Positions 13,301 through 25,300 of a stretch of 64,000 nt of DNA are shown one piece after another (position 1 is the first letter of the stretch; the number at the start of each line of letters is the position of its first letter). Under the pieces are notes generated by a model. It was not told where the DNA came from, searched no databases, and was given only the letters and a program-made list of their open reading frames with translations. Origin of the DNA: Arcuatula senhousia. Lineage: Eukaryota; Mollusca; Bivalvia; Mytilida; Mytilidae. Location: assembly GCA_963971305.1 (NCBI GenBank), contig OZ020306.1:34183512-34247511 (forward strand), given 5' to 3'. The position numbers and the translations under genes are program-made.

Positions 13301-16300
13301 GCACCTCTCCATTATCGCTATTTACAAATGTCCCAGATCAGGACATTGTTAATCAGCCAGTCTTACCAAACCAAAGTCAACCTGAATCCTCAATGTTTAG
13401 AGGAACTTCGTTGGTGGATTTTTCACATGAAGGACTGGAATGGCAAAGCCATAATAAATCCAGGGCCAGATGTGATAATTCACACGGATTCTTCCAAAAC
13501 AGGCTGGGGGGCTACGTGGGGTTCGAAGAAGATTCAAGGTTTATGGACAACCAAGGAACAAGCACAGCACATAAATATATTGGAATTGAAAGCGGGCCTT
13601 TTTGCTATCAGAAGCTTTCTTCAGAATATGAAGAAGGTTCATGTTCACTTAAAGATGGACAACAGGACTGCAGTGACCTACATTCAAAAAAAGGGGGGCA
13701 CCAAATCAGTACAGTTAGTAGATCTAGCACAACAAATTTGGGATTTTTGTTTCCAGAGGGAGATACCGTAACTCTTACAGCGGAGTATCTTCCGGGGAGT
13801 CTCAATGTCGAGGCGGATTGGCAATCGAGGAATTATCAAGACAGCAGCGACTGGCAATTGAAAAAGATTGTTTTCAAAGCCCTGGACAAGATTTGGGGTC
13901 CCTTTCAAGTGGATCTATTTGCCAGCAGACACAATGCCCAAATGAAAAATTATGTCAGCTGGCGTCCAGATCCTTATGCGATGGGGATAGACGCATTCCA
14001 AATGGTTTGGGATCAGAAGGGTTTGTATCTGTTTCCCCCTTTTGCCATGATTCCCAGGTGTTTATTGAAAGTGACACAAGAGAAAGTCACGGTGACCTTG
14101 ATAGCGCCAACGTGGCAGTCTCAGCCATGGTATCCAATGCTTCTCAGTCTATTAGTAGCAAATCCAATATTATTACCCCCATATCAGGATCTGTTAATGT
14201 CCCCATTTCAAGAAACTCACCCCTTGTCGAATCAGACAAACTTTTGTCTAGCGGCTTGGAAAATCTCAGGCAGCATGACGTCAGTAATGGAGTTTCGGAG
14301 GAAGCTGCCAATTTTTTGGCAGAACATTCCTGGAGAAAAGGAACGTCTTCTGCTTACAACAGCAGTTGGCGACAATGGTGTTGCTGGTGTAATGGAAAAC
14401 AGATTAATCCATTTCAATCCTCTGTGGCAGATATAGTAAACTATTTGTCACTATGTTTTAATAAAGGAGAAAGTTATCGTACCTTAAATGGAAGAAGGTC
14501 GGCTATTTCAGCTTTTCATGAAGAGGTAGATGGTGTGAAAGTTGGTCAGCATCCCTTAGTAAAGAGGTTCTTAGCAGCTTCTTTTAATGCAAGACCACCC
14601 ATGCCCCGATATGTTGTTACCTGGGATGTAGATTTAGTTCTCAATCATTTAGAGTCTTTAGGTTCAAACAGTTCCTTGTCTGATAAGATGTTAACTTTGA
14701 AGGTGGCATCTTTGTTAGCTATAACTTCAGCAGGTAGATCATCAGAACTTTGTTCTCTGGATATAAAATACATGATTGATGATGGTGATCGGTACTCATT
14801 TAGGTTAGGGAAACTAACTAAGTCTAGAAGGCTAGGTCAATCACCCATTCAGGTTGATTTTCAAGCTTTTGAAAAGAGACCACTTTTATGTGTAGTTGGG
14901 GTTATTAGCGCTTATTTGCATCGCACTAAAGAGTGGAGAACAAGAGGCTCCCAAGAGCCTGAATCGCTCACCTGAACTACACAGATACATATATTTGTAG
15001 ATATTATTGTGCTTAACCATATGCGATTTAAATTTATGAAATATCTTGGTTAGTTTTCAAGATATTGGGCTTAATAAGTGCAAATTTGGCAAAAATTAGG
15101 AAAAAGAACAATAACTCCCACATCAGCAGTCAGATCTTTTCCGAAATTTCAGGACAGGTAGATCTTAATATGCTGATCACTTTTGATTCTTGCACAATTT
15201 TGATATCTGAAACCAGTTTTGAGCTATTAGCAAAAAAATGAAATTTGCCCCTATGTTCTATTTTTAGCCATGGTGGCCATGTTTTTTTACGAATCAAAAA
15301 TCTGAACGATAGAGTTGTAGCATATAAGCTATCAAACAGTGTGCCATGTTAAGATGCAGTTGGTCTTACCGTTTCAGACAAGTCAGGGGAAAAGTAATGA
15401 ACAATGGTAAATATTGATGCTTTAAGGGCCATAACTCCTAAAAGAAATGGTTCTACAGCTTTGACCTAATTACATGAATTGTAGATCTCGATGTGCTCAA
15501 TCATATGCAATTTGAATTTTTGAAATATCTTGTATAGTTTTCAAGATATAGGGCTAAATAAGTGAAAAATTTTGAAAAAATCCAGAAAAAGGGCAATAAC
15601 TCCTATGTCGTTTGTTGGATCTTCTTGAAAATTTCAGAGCAGGTAGATCTTGAGGTGCTGATCACTTTTGTCTCCATCAGAATTTTGATATCTGTTACCG
15701 TTTTTGAGTTATTTGCAAAAAAATTTAATTTGACCCCTATGTTCTATTTTAAGCCATAGAGGCCATATTTTTTAACGAATCAAAAATCCAAACGATAGTT
15801 TTGTAGCATTAATGCTATTTAACAACTGTGCCAAGTTTGGTTGAAGTTGGATGTATGGTGTCAGACAAGTTAATCTTTGAAATTCAGGGTAAAAGTAATG
15901 AACAAGTGTGGCCACTAAAAGTATGTCTCGCCTGCCGGCACCATCGCTAAAATCAACTACCTAAGCTTTCATTTCTTGATATAAACACAAAAAGTGTCAG
16001 TATACCTAATAACAGATGCCTAGTTATTATACTATTCAAGCAATCCATTGTCCACACAAGTATTACAAAAAGTTTTCTGTCTGAAAAAAGACCTAAGTTC
16101 ACAGAGTCACTGGAGCGTAAAAATGGGGTCATGGTCACATGGCATGGTGACAGTTGCATTGTCCATAACCGCAACTGTCTGTTTACCCAATATCAGATGC
16201 CTAGCTATTATACTTTTCAAGCAATTCATCGTCCACAAAAGTCTTACAAAAAAGTTCTTCGGCCTGAAAAAGACATAAGTTCACAGAGTCACTGGAGCGT

Positions 16301-19300
16301 GAAAATGGGGTCATGGTCACATGGCATGGTGACAGTTGCATGAACCATAACCTAAACTGTCTGTATACTAAATATCAGATGCCTAGCTATTATACTTTTC
16401 AAGCAATTCATTGTCCACAAAAGTCTTACAAAAAAGTTTACGACGCCGCCGCCACCGCCGCCGTCGCCGCCGCCGCCGCCGCCGGAAAGTAATACCTATG
16501 TCTTGCCTTCCGCGACTATTCGTCGCAGGCGAGACAAAAATGGTAAATTTTGACGCTTTAAGGGCCATAACTCCTAAAAGAAATGGTTTTACAGCTTTGA
16601 CCTAATTACATGAAATGTAGATCTTGATGTGCTTAATCATATGCAATTTGAATTTTTAAAATATCTTGTATAGTTTTCAAGATATAGGGCTAAATAAATG
16701 CAAAATTTTGAAAAAATCCAGAAAAAGGGCAATAACTCCTACATCGGTTGTTGGATCTTCTTGAAAATTTCTGGGCAGGTAGATCTTGAGGTGCTGATCA
16801 CTTTTACCCTATGCCAGAATTTTGATATCTGTTACCATTTTTGAGTTATTTGCAAAAAACTGTAATTTGACCCCTATGTTCTATTTTTAGCCATGGCAGC
16901 CATGTTTTTTTACGAATCAAAAATCTGAACGATAGTCTTGTACACATAATGCCACTAAACAACTATACCAAGTTTGGTTGCAATTGGACTTATGGTGTCG
17001 GACAAGTTAACGTTTGAAAAATTGTTTACAGACGACGACAGACGACGACGACGACGGACGCCAAGTGATGGTAAAAGCTCACATGGACCTTCGCTTCCAG
17101 GTGAGCTAAAAAGGGAGGATTGTGATAGAAGTCAGTTTCTTTTGAGTTATGTAGAACCTCATAAACCAGTTGTCCCTTGTACTGTGGCTGGTTGGTTGAT
17201 GTCCATTTTGAAATTGGCTGGAATCAACACTGACAATTTTAAGGCTCATTCTATGAGAGGGGCCAGTACCTCAAAGGCAAGAGCAAAGGGTTTGTCTTGT
17301 AAAGAGATAATGGATATGGCAAGGTGGAAAAAAGCATCCACTTTTAAGCGGCATTATCTACGTGAAATAGTACATGGTAAAGGGAGGCTTTTCCAACAAG
17401 CAGTTCTGTCGTGATTAGCTTTAAACATACATATTTATATCTTATGGAGGTTTGTGATATGAAATTGGAAATTTCATCAGTGCATGCAATGCATGCAATG
17501 AAATTAAAATTTCATGAGCAAACCGAAATAAGATATAAATCCCCCCCTTATCATGACTTTTAGTCCCACCCAATTGTAACTTTTATTACAATAATGTATG
17601 AAACAAACAAAAAAACAAAAAAAAATGCAAATAAAAAAAAAAAATTAAAAAAAAATGCAAATAATTATAGTATAACTAATGAGGGGTGGCGAATATCAAT
17701 TTTAATGTCACGAGTCTCGAATAACGCCAGGATTCAACAAGTGCGCGGAACTTGTTCCGCGCACGAGTTGAATCCCCTAGCGTTATTCGACACGAGTGAC
17801 ATTAAAATTGATATTCGTCACCCCAAATTAGTTATACTATTTATTATATAGATAATTTAAAAAAATCGTGACTAATAGATCATCAAAATAATGAAAACGA
17901 AAGAATTTATTGATTGGTGAATTGTGTATTGTGCACTAATCTTTGTTACGTATTTTTCGCGGGAAACTTCACGAGGGTTAGATAAACTCGCACGCGAGTT
18001 AGATAAATCCTGTAATTAACTCCATGAAAATCTAGAAATTTATTTAACTAGGAAATCACGATATTTCACCTATATCTATATAATAAAAAGTAATAGACAA
18101 TAATATTTTGTTTATTTACTGCATTGTAAAAAGATGTAAATAAAAAGTAATAGGCAATAATATTTTGTATATTTTGCATTGTAAATATGTAAATATTTTA
18201 ATTTATTTAAATTTTTATCTTGCAGGGAAACATTAGAATCTGTTTATGTGGATTTCTTGGCCAGAGGGAGGAAGGGCGGTACAGGAACAGTGTGGCTGTT
18301 GTTATGACTTTGAACTGTTACTGTGTAGCTTTGTTTCGGTGCTACATGATATAAATAGATTTAGATTAGATGTTTCAGTAGTTAGTTTACGTAGCTGGAC
18401 TATAGTTAATTAATTTTCTTCTAGTCATATTTTTTTGCATTAGTCTGATAGTATAGTTTTTTGTCAATGTGTTATGGACATTTAATTGGATGTTAATTCA
18501 GATCAAAAGACCTTTTACACTAATGTTTTCTGTTTTTTCCATGGTGCCAAGTAACTTGTGTATTTGTTTAATTTTTGTTTGTATGTCTTTTTAGTTTTGT
18601 AGTAAATTTGTTTACCTAAATTTTGTTTTACTCTCATCCCTTATGAATAATGAAGATCTCGTTCTCACGAGACTTCTGACTCAGCTTTGAACGTGGCTTT
18701 TCCCTAGTCTATTTTTAGCACGCAAGCGTGAATATACATATTTATATCTTATTTCGGTTTGCTCATGAAATTTTAATTTCATTGCATGCATTGCATGCAC
18801 TGATGAAATTTCCAATTGATCACTGAATTCTAAACTTTTCAAGATGTTTATGGTACAAACATAAGTATGATGTGTCAATGAAAGAGGCAGAGATGTTCCA
18901 AAGGGGCATTCAAATGTTATAAGTCCAAAAGGGCAAGGACAAAAAACCAACAATAAGATTTAACACAAAAGTATGTCTGGCCTGCCGGCATTATCGAAAT
19001 GCCTAGTTATTCGAAAATTTATTCATAAATTCTCAACATTTTCCTGTGGACCAACCAAATAATTATAAATATCATAGTCATTGAGAAACATACTTATCAT
19101 AAAAGACTCAACAAAACAATATTAACAGTCATTTAGTGTAGAAATGAAGTCAAGGTCAGATTACATGGTGATGGACCCCAAAACCCTGATTTAATTCATC
19201 GATCAATATCCTAAAGATCAGGTGCCAAGCTATTATACTTGACAGCGGAGAAAAAAGCTTTGTGTATGACATAATATACTTAGTGTTTAAAAGCTTTATG

Positions 19301-22300
19301 AAAATTTCATAATTTTCTATAAAAGAATTTTTTTTGAATACAAAAAGGTTGGTTAGCCTTTGTGTGATTGGGCCAAAACAAAATATATGTTTGTTTCCTG
19401 CTTCCTACTCTGATAAATTAGGGTAGGTAGGTAAGAAAATTATTTTTTTTACAAAATCATTTTACATTGAGTCAATGGGGAAGCAATCCCAACTTTAACA
19501 GTGCTTTTCCAAAAATGCCAATAAAAACTTTAGGGTAGGGCCCAAAAAATAGAGTAGGTAGGGTAGCAGGAAACAGACATATATTTTTTTTTGGCCTTGG
19601 CATATACACGGAGAGTTTATAAGCAATGAATGATTGAAAATACAACAGAACAAGATTACAGAGTAAACAGTTTAGTATCATTCAAATGACATGATGATAG
19701 AAAGTCTTAAGAGATGACAGACAGACTGCCAGACTTAAAAACAGATATATGTAATCAGGACAGCATTCAAATTTCTCTTGAGACATCAGTAAAACAAGAT
19801 TGTCTGCAAGGCAAATTTATACTCAATTATCTGTCTTAATCAAAATGTGTAAATCTTCTAGTGGAAATCTTTTATCGGTGTTTTACTATGTATGGAGATG
19901 TTCTGTGGTTAACACAGCTGGTTATTCATTTTATCAGCTGTTCAAATTTGTCTTCTCTGAAGGTCTTATATTACTGTTATGAGAATTGATAGAATCTTGG
20001 CGTAGGTTTCTTCATCATTTATTTTTTATTTTGTCAAAAAAAGCTTACAAAAATAGGGCATGTAACGGGATATTAAATGATACCCCCCCACGTTATGATA
20101 TCATAAAAGTTCATAAAATTTGATTTCATAGTGGCCTCGAAAACTGTTTTTCAGATCATGCTGGAAATTGAACTTGACCTGTATTGTATTGTACTCAAAA
20201 GCTGTACAAAATATCATTTGAATCCCATGACTCGTTTTCAAGTTATTGGTCTGAAACTCAAAATTTCATGATATTTGATTTTTCAAAGTAGCCTATCATG
20301 AAAACTATTTTTTTGGATCATGCTGGAAATTGAACTTGACCTGTATTTAATTGTACTAAACAGCTGTGCAAAATATCATTCAAATCCTTTGACGCATTTT
20401 CAAGTTATTGGTCGGAAACCTTCAGGGGACGGACAGACAGACGGACAGACCGGACGGAAGGATGGACAGACACCGAAAAAAAATGAGGGTATAACATAAT
20501 ACCCTGACACTTCGTGTGGCAGGGTATAAAATTAAACTGGACCACACGGATTTTTACAGGATATTCTGAATAAGTGTTTGTAAAACTTCCAAAGAGATTT
20601 CACCATGACAATGTGCAATTAGATTCTACAAAAGTATTCGAAATGTTTCATGTTTAAAAGTTCAGGTCAACTTGTGTGACAAACAAATTTCATATCTTTA
20701 GAACACAAATTTATAATTTCTGGAGTTGATAAAAAATTACTAAAAAATTGAATGCTATATCCAATATAATATTTATTCATCTTTTTCATTCATGCTATTA
20801 GTACATGAAAGTAATACTAAGGAAAACCAATGTGAAGAAAAAATTGAAATAATCAATTTAGAAAGTTAATATAATGTTATTTGGAAAATCTTAGCCCAAA
20901 GATTTTAAGTTGATAAAATGTGATTTTCATTCCCTTGATTTCCAGTTTAATAGATGAAATCATTGCACTAAGAAATTGAAGGAAATTATTAATCAAATAA
21001 TATATCTGTTTATAAATTGAGATTTGACAGTAATTCTGAAAATTACATAACATTCGTGTCAAAGATCAACATATAAATATCATATTTGCTCAAAACATTT
21101 TCAAATCTCCTAATGAGTTTGTATCATATGCAGATGGTTAACATAAAACCATCCATTCTAAGAAGAGAATAGATTCTGCAAGTTTTCCTAAATATTTTTA
21201 CTGTTTATGACAAATGCCCTTTGATTTTCATCAACCCTGCACGATAATTTATCAAAAGCATAAGTTTTTTTTTCTCGTTTTCCAATTAAGATACATGCTG
21301 TATTTCTTTAAACTAGGAAATTATTGTACAAAACATTTCAATTATCTGAAGCTTTTCCCTAATAAAATAAGTAATTCTGATAAACATCTTTTCTTCTATT
21401 GATAATGAGCAACAATCATCAAGCGGTTAAAATTGAACAAGAAAATTTAATCACCAAACTGAGGTTAAATTTCCATGCAATTTTTCCTGTAGTTTTAAAT
21501 CAAAGTTTCTTTTTGCCTGCAAAAACAATGTGTCCCCCCATTTCCCCCAAAAGTTTTAAGTTCAAAAGGCCATAACTCCAACAAAATTTTGGGGATCCAT
21601 ATTTCCTGGTAATGTGCACAACTACATATGGTGTCCTTCCTATATACCAAGTTTCGTTAAATTCGGTTCAGTAGTTTCAGAGGAGTTGCGCTGATAAACT
21701 TTGTGACGGACAGACAGACAGGCCAAAAACAATATGTCTCCCCACAAAAGTGGGAGTAGAAGTAGATATAATTTTTGACATATCTCCTTCCTTTTGTGCA
21801 AATAATAAAGCTATTTTTCATTCAAACAATTTAACATAATTTTACAATAAATTTGTTTTTAAGATGATTAAAAGGCCTTAAGCTCATCTTTCTAATATTT
21901 TTGTAACTGAATAAAGTCATGATTTTCACATTATGATGTTATTCTAATAATGTCTTAACTCCCATTTAATTTCATTATACTATCATCGTGTACTCTTATG
22001 ATCTTTGCACTCTATAATGATCTTCTAATAACTTCCTGGATTTTCATGCTTTATTACTCACAAAGGAGATATTTTAAATGATCCAATCAAATCTTTCCTT
22101 AAATTTTAAAGTGTTATGTAAGACATATCTTTAATGCCCTGAAAAACAATTAAAAAATGCTCAGCATCTAACTGAATTGTAATCTATTTTCTTTTGAAAT
22201 AAGTACATGTGTGATCTATTCCAGTCAAAGATTAGTTTTCACTTATATAGAACCAATAAAAGACGACATGATGAGAATAAACCCTAAATCTAGTAATGAT

Positions 22301-25300
22301 TTCTAACTTCTAAGATTTCTACTTTTATTATTCTTAATTCACCAAGATAAATAATTAATGACTTAAAGGCTGCTCAATATTTTTCACTACAGTCTAATAT
22401 TTCTTTAATCATTTTTTTTTAATTTATGGATGTGTTCTCGTGTACATTTATTTCATATCTAATACGTTTATAATGTCTAAACAAACACTTTAAAAACTTG
22501 TGTAACAAAATCACCAATCCAAAAAGAACAATTTTATTAGAAAACATTTTGGCTTTTTACATGACAGAACAAAGCTTTGAGTCAATATAATAATTATTTT
22601 CACTTTTTCTCCAGACCATATGAATTTTTATAATAAACAAGAATATGTCAAAAAGAAATAATGCCCCATTTTGCAACATTTGGGACAGACAGACAGACAG
22701 ACAGACAGACAGAGGGACGGACAGAAGAAATAACCTAAACACTAAATGCCCCCCACTTTGGTAGATGGAGCATAAAACAGTCTAAGAAATTGGGTTTTGA
22801 AATGGACTTGCCTGAACTCTTGATTTTTAGTTTTTGCTCTATTTATTCTATCAAAAATTCCTGTACAAATTTCACTTGCCCAAACATAGTTAAACTGGCA
22901 AGGGGCCAGCGGGCCAGTGCTAATGTTTCAGACTGTTTAAACATTTCTCTTTGACAGACTACTGTCAAAAGGTGTTTAAATATAAGACTGATTCCACTGT
23001 GATTTACACAAACCTGGTCCTCCATCAATGACACCAAGGGGGAGATAACCAGTGTAAAACATTGTTTTTTCTCTGCATACAGCACCGCTGGTAACTGGTA
23101 GGTAAGAGATTTCCCTCCACCTGTAGAGATTATCACCAGTGTGGACTGACCTGTAAATATATAAAACAAGGTCAAGAATAATGATGTTAATACGTTTTTT
23201 TGGTGACATCAAGCATATAGAACAAACATATAGTGCACTCAGAGGGGTTGGGTTTAGAAAAAACTATTGTACCTAGAGAAAATTCAAGACAGGAAATTAG
23301 ATAAGAACGAATACTGATTGTGACGGCAGCCGTCACAGATGTTCCCCAAGCAAACAAGATGTACCTTAAAGCAGCAAAAATACTGCCTTTTTTCAGTTTT
23401 ATAGAATGTGCAAATGATGTAAAAATATAGAATATATATGTATAATGTTCATGGCATTGTCAATGATGTGTTTAAACATACCATCTTGGATAAATTTTGG
23501 CGCCCATCTTGGATTTAGAAATTTCACGTTTTTGCATTTGACGGAAAAACTGTAAATATCTCTTTAGAACTTTTTATATTTTTTTGTAGTACTTATCAAG
23601 CTCTATAATACCACGAAGTTTCAAGGTGCTCATCACTTGTGTTACTGAGATATGACAATGTCCTATATAATGAACTTTTGCTATTTATTAAAAAAACAAG
23701 AGGCTCCCAGGAGCCTAAATCGCTCACCTGGTTTTGATGTCAACCCTATATTTTGTAGAGCTTAATGAGCTGAACATTTAAGCAAGCAACAGTTTTTTCT
23801 TTATCTACTATAGTTTTCATTCTATAGGCCAAAACACGAAAAACCGTTATTTTAGGGGCCGTAACCCCTTTAAGGGGTCATCTGAAAACTTCAACCCTAT
23901 AGAGACTTTTGTAGAGTTTTATGCCCTGAACATTTAAGCAAGCAACAGCTTTCTCTATCTGCTATAATTTTCATTCTAAAGGCCAAAAACATGAAAAAGG
24001 TTATTTTAGGGGCCGTAACCCCTATTAAGGGTCATCAGACAATTTCGATCCTATGGAGACTTTTGTAGAGCTAAATGAGCTGAACATTTAAGCAAGCAAC
24101 AGCTTTTCTCTATTTGCTATAGTCTTCTTTCTATAGGCCAAAAACATGAAAAAACATCATTTTAGGGGCCGTAACCCCAATAAGGGGTCATCTGACAACT
24201 TGGACCCTATGGAGACTTTTGTAGAGCTAAATGAGCTGAACATTTAAGCAAGCAACAGCTTTTCTCTATCTGCAATAGTTTTCATACTATAGGGCAAAAA
24301 CATGAAAAAACGCTATTTTTCACCTTTAAGGGGCTGTAACCCCTATAAGGGGTCATCTGACCAAATGAAGACTTTTGAAGAGCTCTTAATGCTGAAGCAG
24401 TAGGGTGGCATCAGATTTCATCTATCTCTTATACTTTTTGATTTACAAGCCAAAAACAGTAGTCTGACCCCCCTGGTCTATTTTTAGCAACGGCGGCCAT
24501 GTTTTTCGAGGAATCATAATCCCCACATCAGTTCTGTGGGGGATATCCTAAGGTACCATCAGACCAAATTTGGTTCGAATCTGTTCAGCCGTTTCAGAGG
24601 AGAAGAAGACGACGACGACAACGGACGACGACGACGGACGCCAAGCGATGGCAATAGCTCACATGGCCTTTGGCCTGGTGAGCTAAAAAGCGGCCATTAA
24701 AAAAATTTCGAAGTCCTTATGGACACCTCTGATGTGGAGCATTTCTCCCAAATCAAAATCTACCAGAATATTAATTTTTATCAAAATCCAAGCACTTTTA
24801 AATTTTTGCGGCCATCTTGGATTTTGAAATTTCACATTTTTGCATTTTGTGGAAAACCGTAAATATCGCTTCAAATTTTTTTTGAATATTTTTGTGGTAT
24901 TCCTCAAGCTCTATAATCCTACTGAGTTTCAAGGTCCTGACCACCTAGTTTACCAAGATATAGCAATGTCCTATATAATGAACTTTCGCTGTTTACTTGG
25001 AAACGGTGGCCATTTTGAAAATTCCCAAACATTGTGCACACCTCTGATGTGCAGCATTACTCGCAACATCAAAATCTACCAGAATATTAAATTTTATCAA
25101 AATCCAAGCACTTTTAAATTTTGGCGGCCATCTTGGATTTTGAAATTTCACATTTTCGCATTTTGCGGAAAAACCGTAAATATCGCTTCAAAACTTTTTT
25201 TGATATTTTTGTAGTACTCATCAAGATAAGAAATACAGTAAGGTCTTTCCTTCTGTAAAGGGAAAGACCTTAATAATAATCATAAGAAATACAGTAAGGT

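Larger units (their letters stand above)
14100..17414 (+). pseudogene. DIRS tyrosine recombinase, split by a 2.17-kb insertion
   Basis: The recombinase frame overlaps the end of the RT frame, as in other DIRS elements. The N-terminal part has [20 protein letters not shown] and SWRQWCCWC, then [14 protein letters not shown] with the first catalytic Arg. The frame is broken after YLHRTKEWR by a family A repeat at 14941-17110, then resumes at [18 protein letters not shown]. The C-terminal half has the HxxR box ([13 protein letters not shown]), a Trp in the second His/Trp position ([10 protein letters not shown]) and the nucleophile Tyr (KRHYLREI), ending at 17414. All catalytic positions survive, so the insertion, not point decay, is what split the gene. 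Confidence 0.92.
10931..18816 (+). mobile_element. DIRS-type tyrosine-recombinase retrotransposon, degenerate, with nested insertions
   Basis: Order: left inverted terminal repeat, Gag-like ORF, RT-RNase H, tyrosine recombinase, internal complementary region (ICR), right inverted repeat. About 110 bp from ATAAGATATAAATATG to TTCATTATTCATAA (10951-11060) recurs inverted at 18641-18750. The ICR (about 17420-17541) is the inverse complement of the two outer ends joined head to tail: TTTCATATCACAAACCTCC (left end) and the CATTGCATGCATTGCATGCA region (right end). This is the DIRS1 hallmark for circular-intermediate replication. DIRS elements insert through a tyrosine recombinase and leave no target duplication; only AATT-like bases are shared at the ends. 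Nested inside are a family A repeat (14941-17110, itself carrying a family B repeat) and a hairpin element (17668-18088). Without these it would be about 5.3 kb, normal for DIRS. It is opposite in orientation to RECQL4. Confidence 0.93.

Noticed and set aside
16383..16605. Arginine-rich frames on both strands
   Set aside because: Produced by the CCG/CGC trinucleotide run of a family B repeat.
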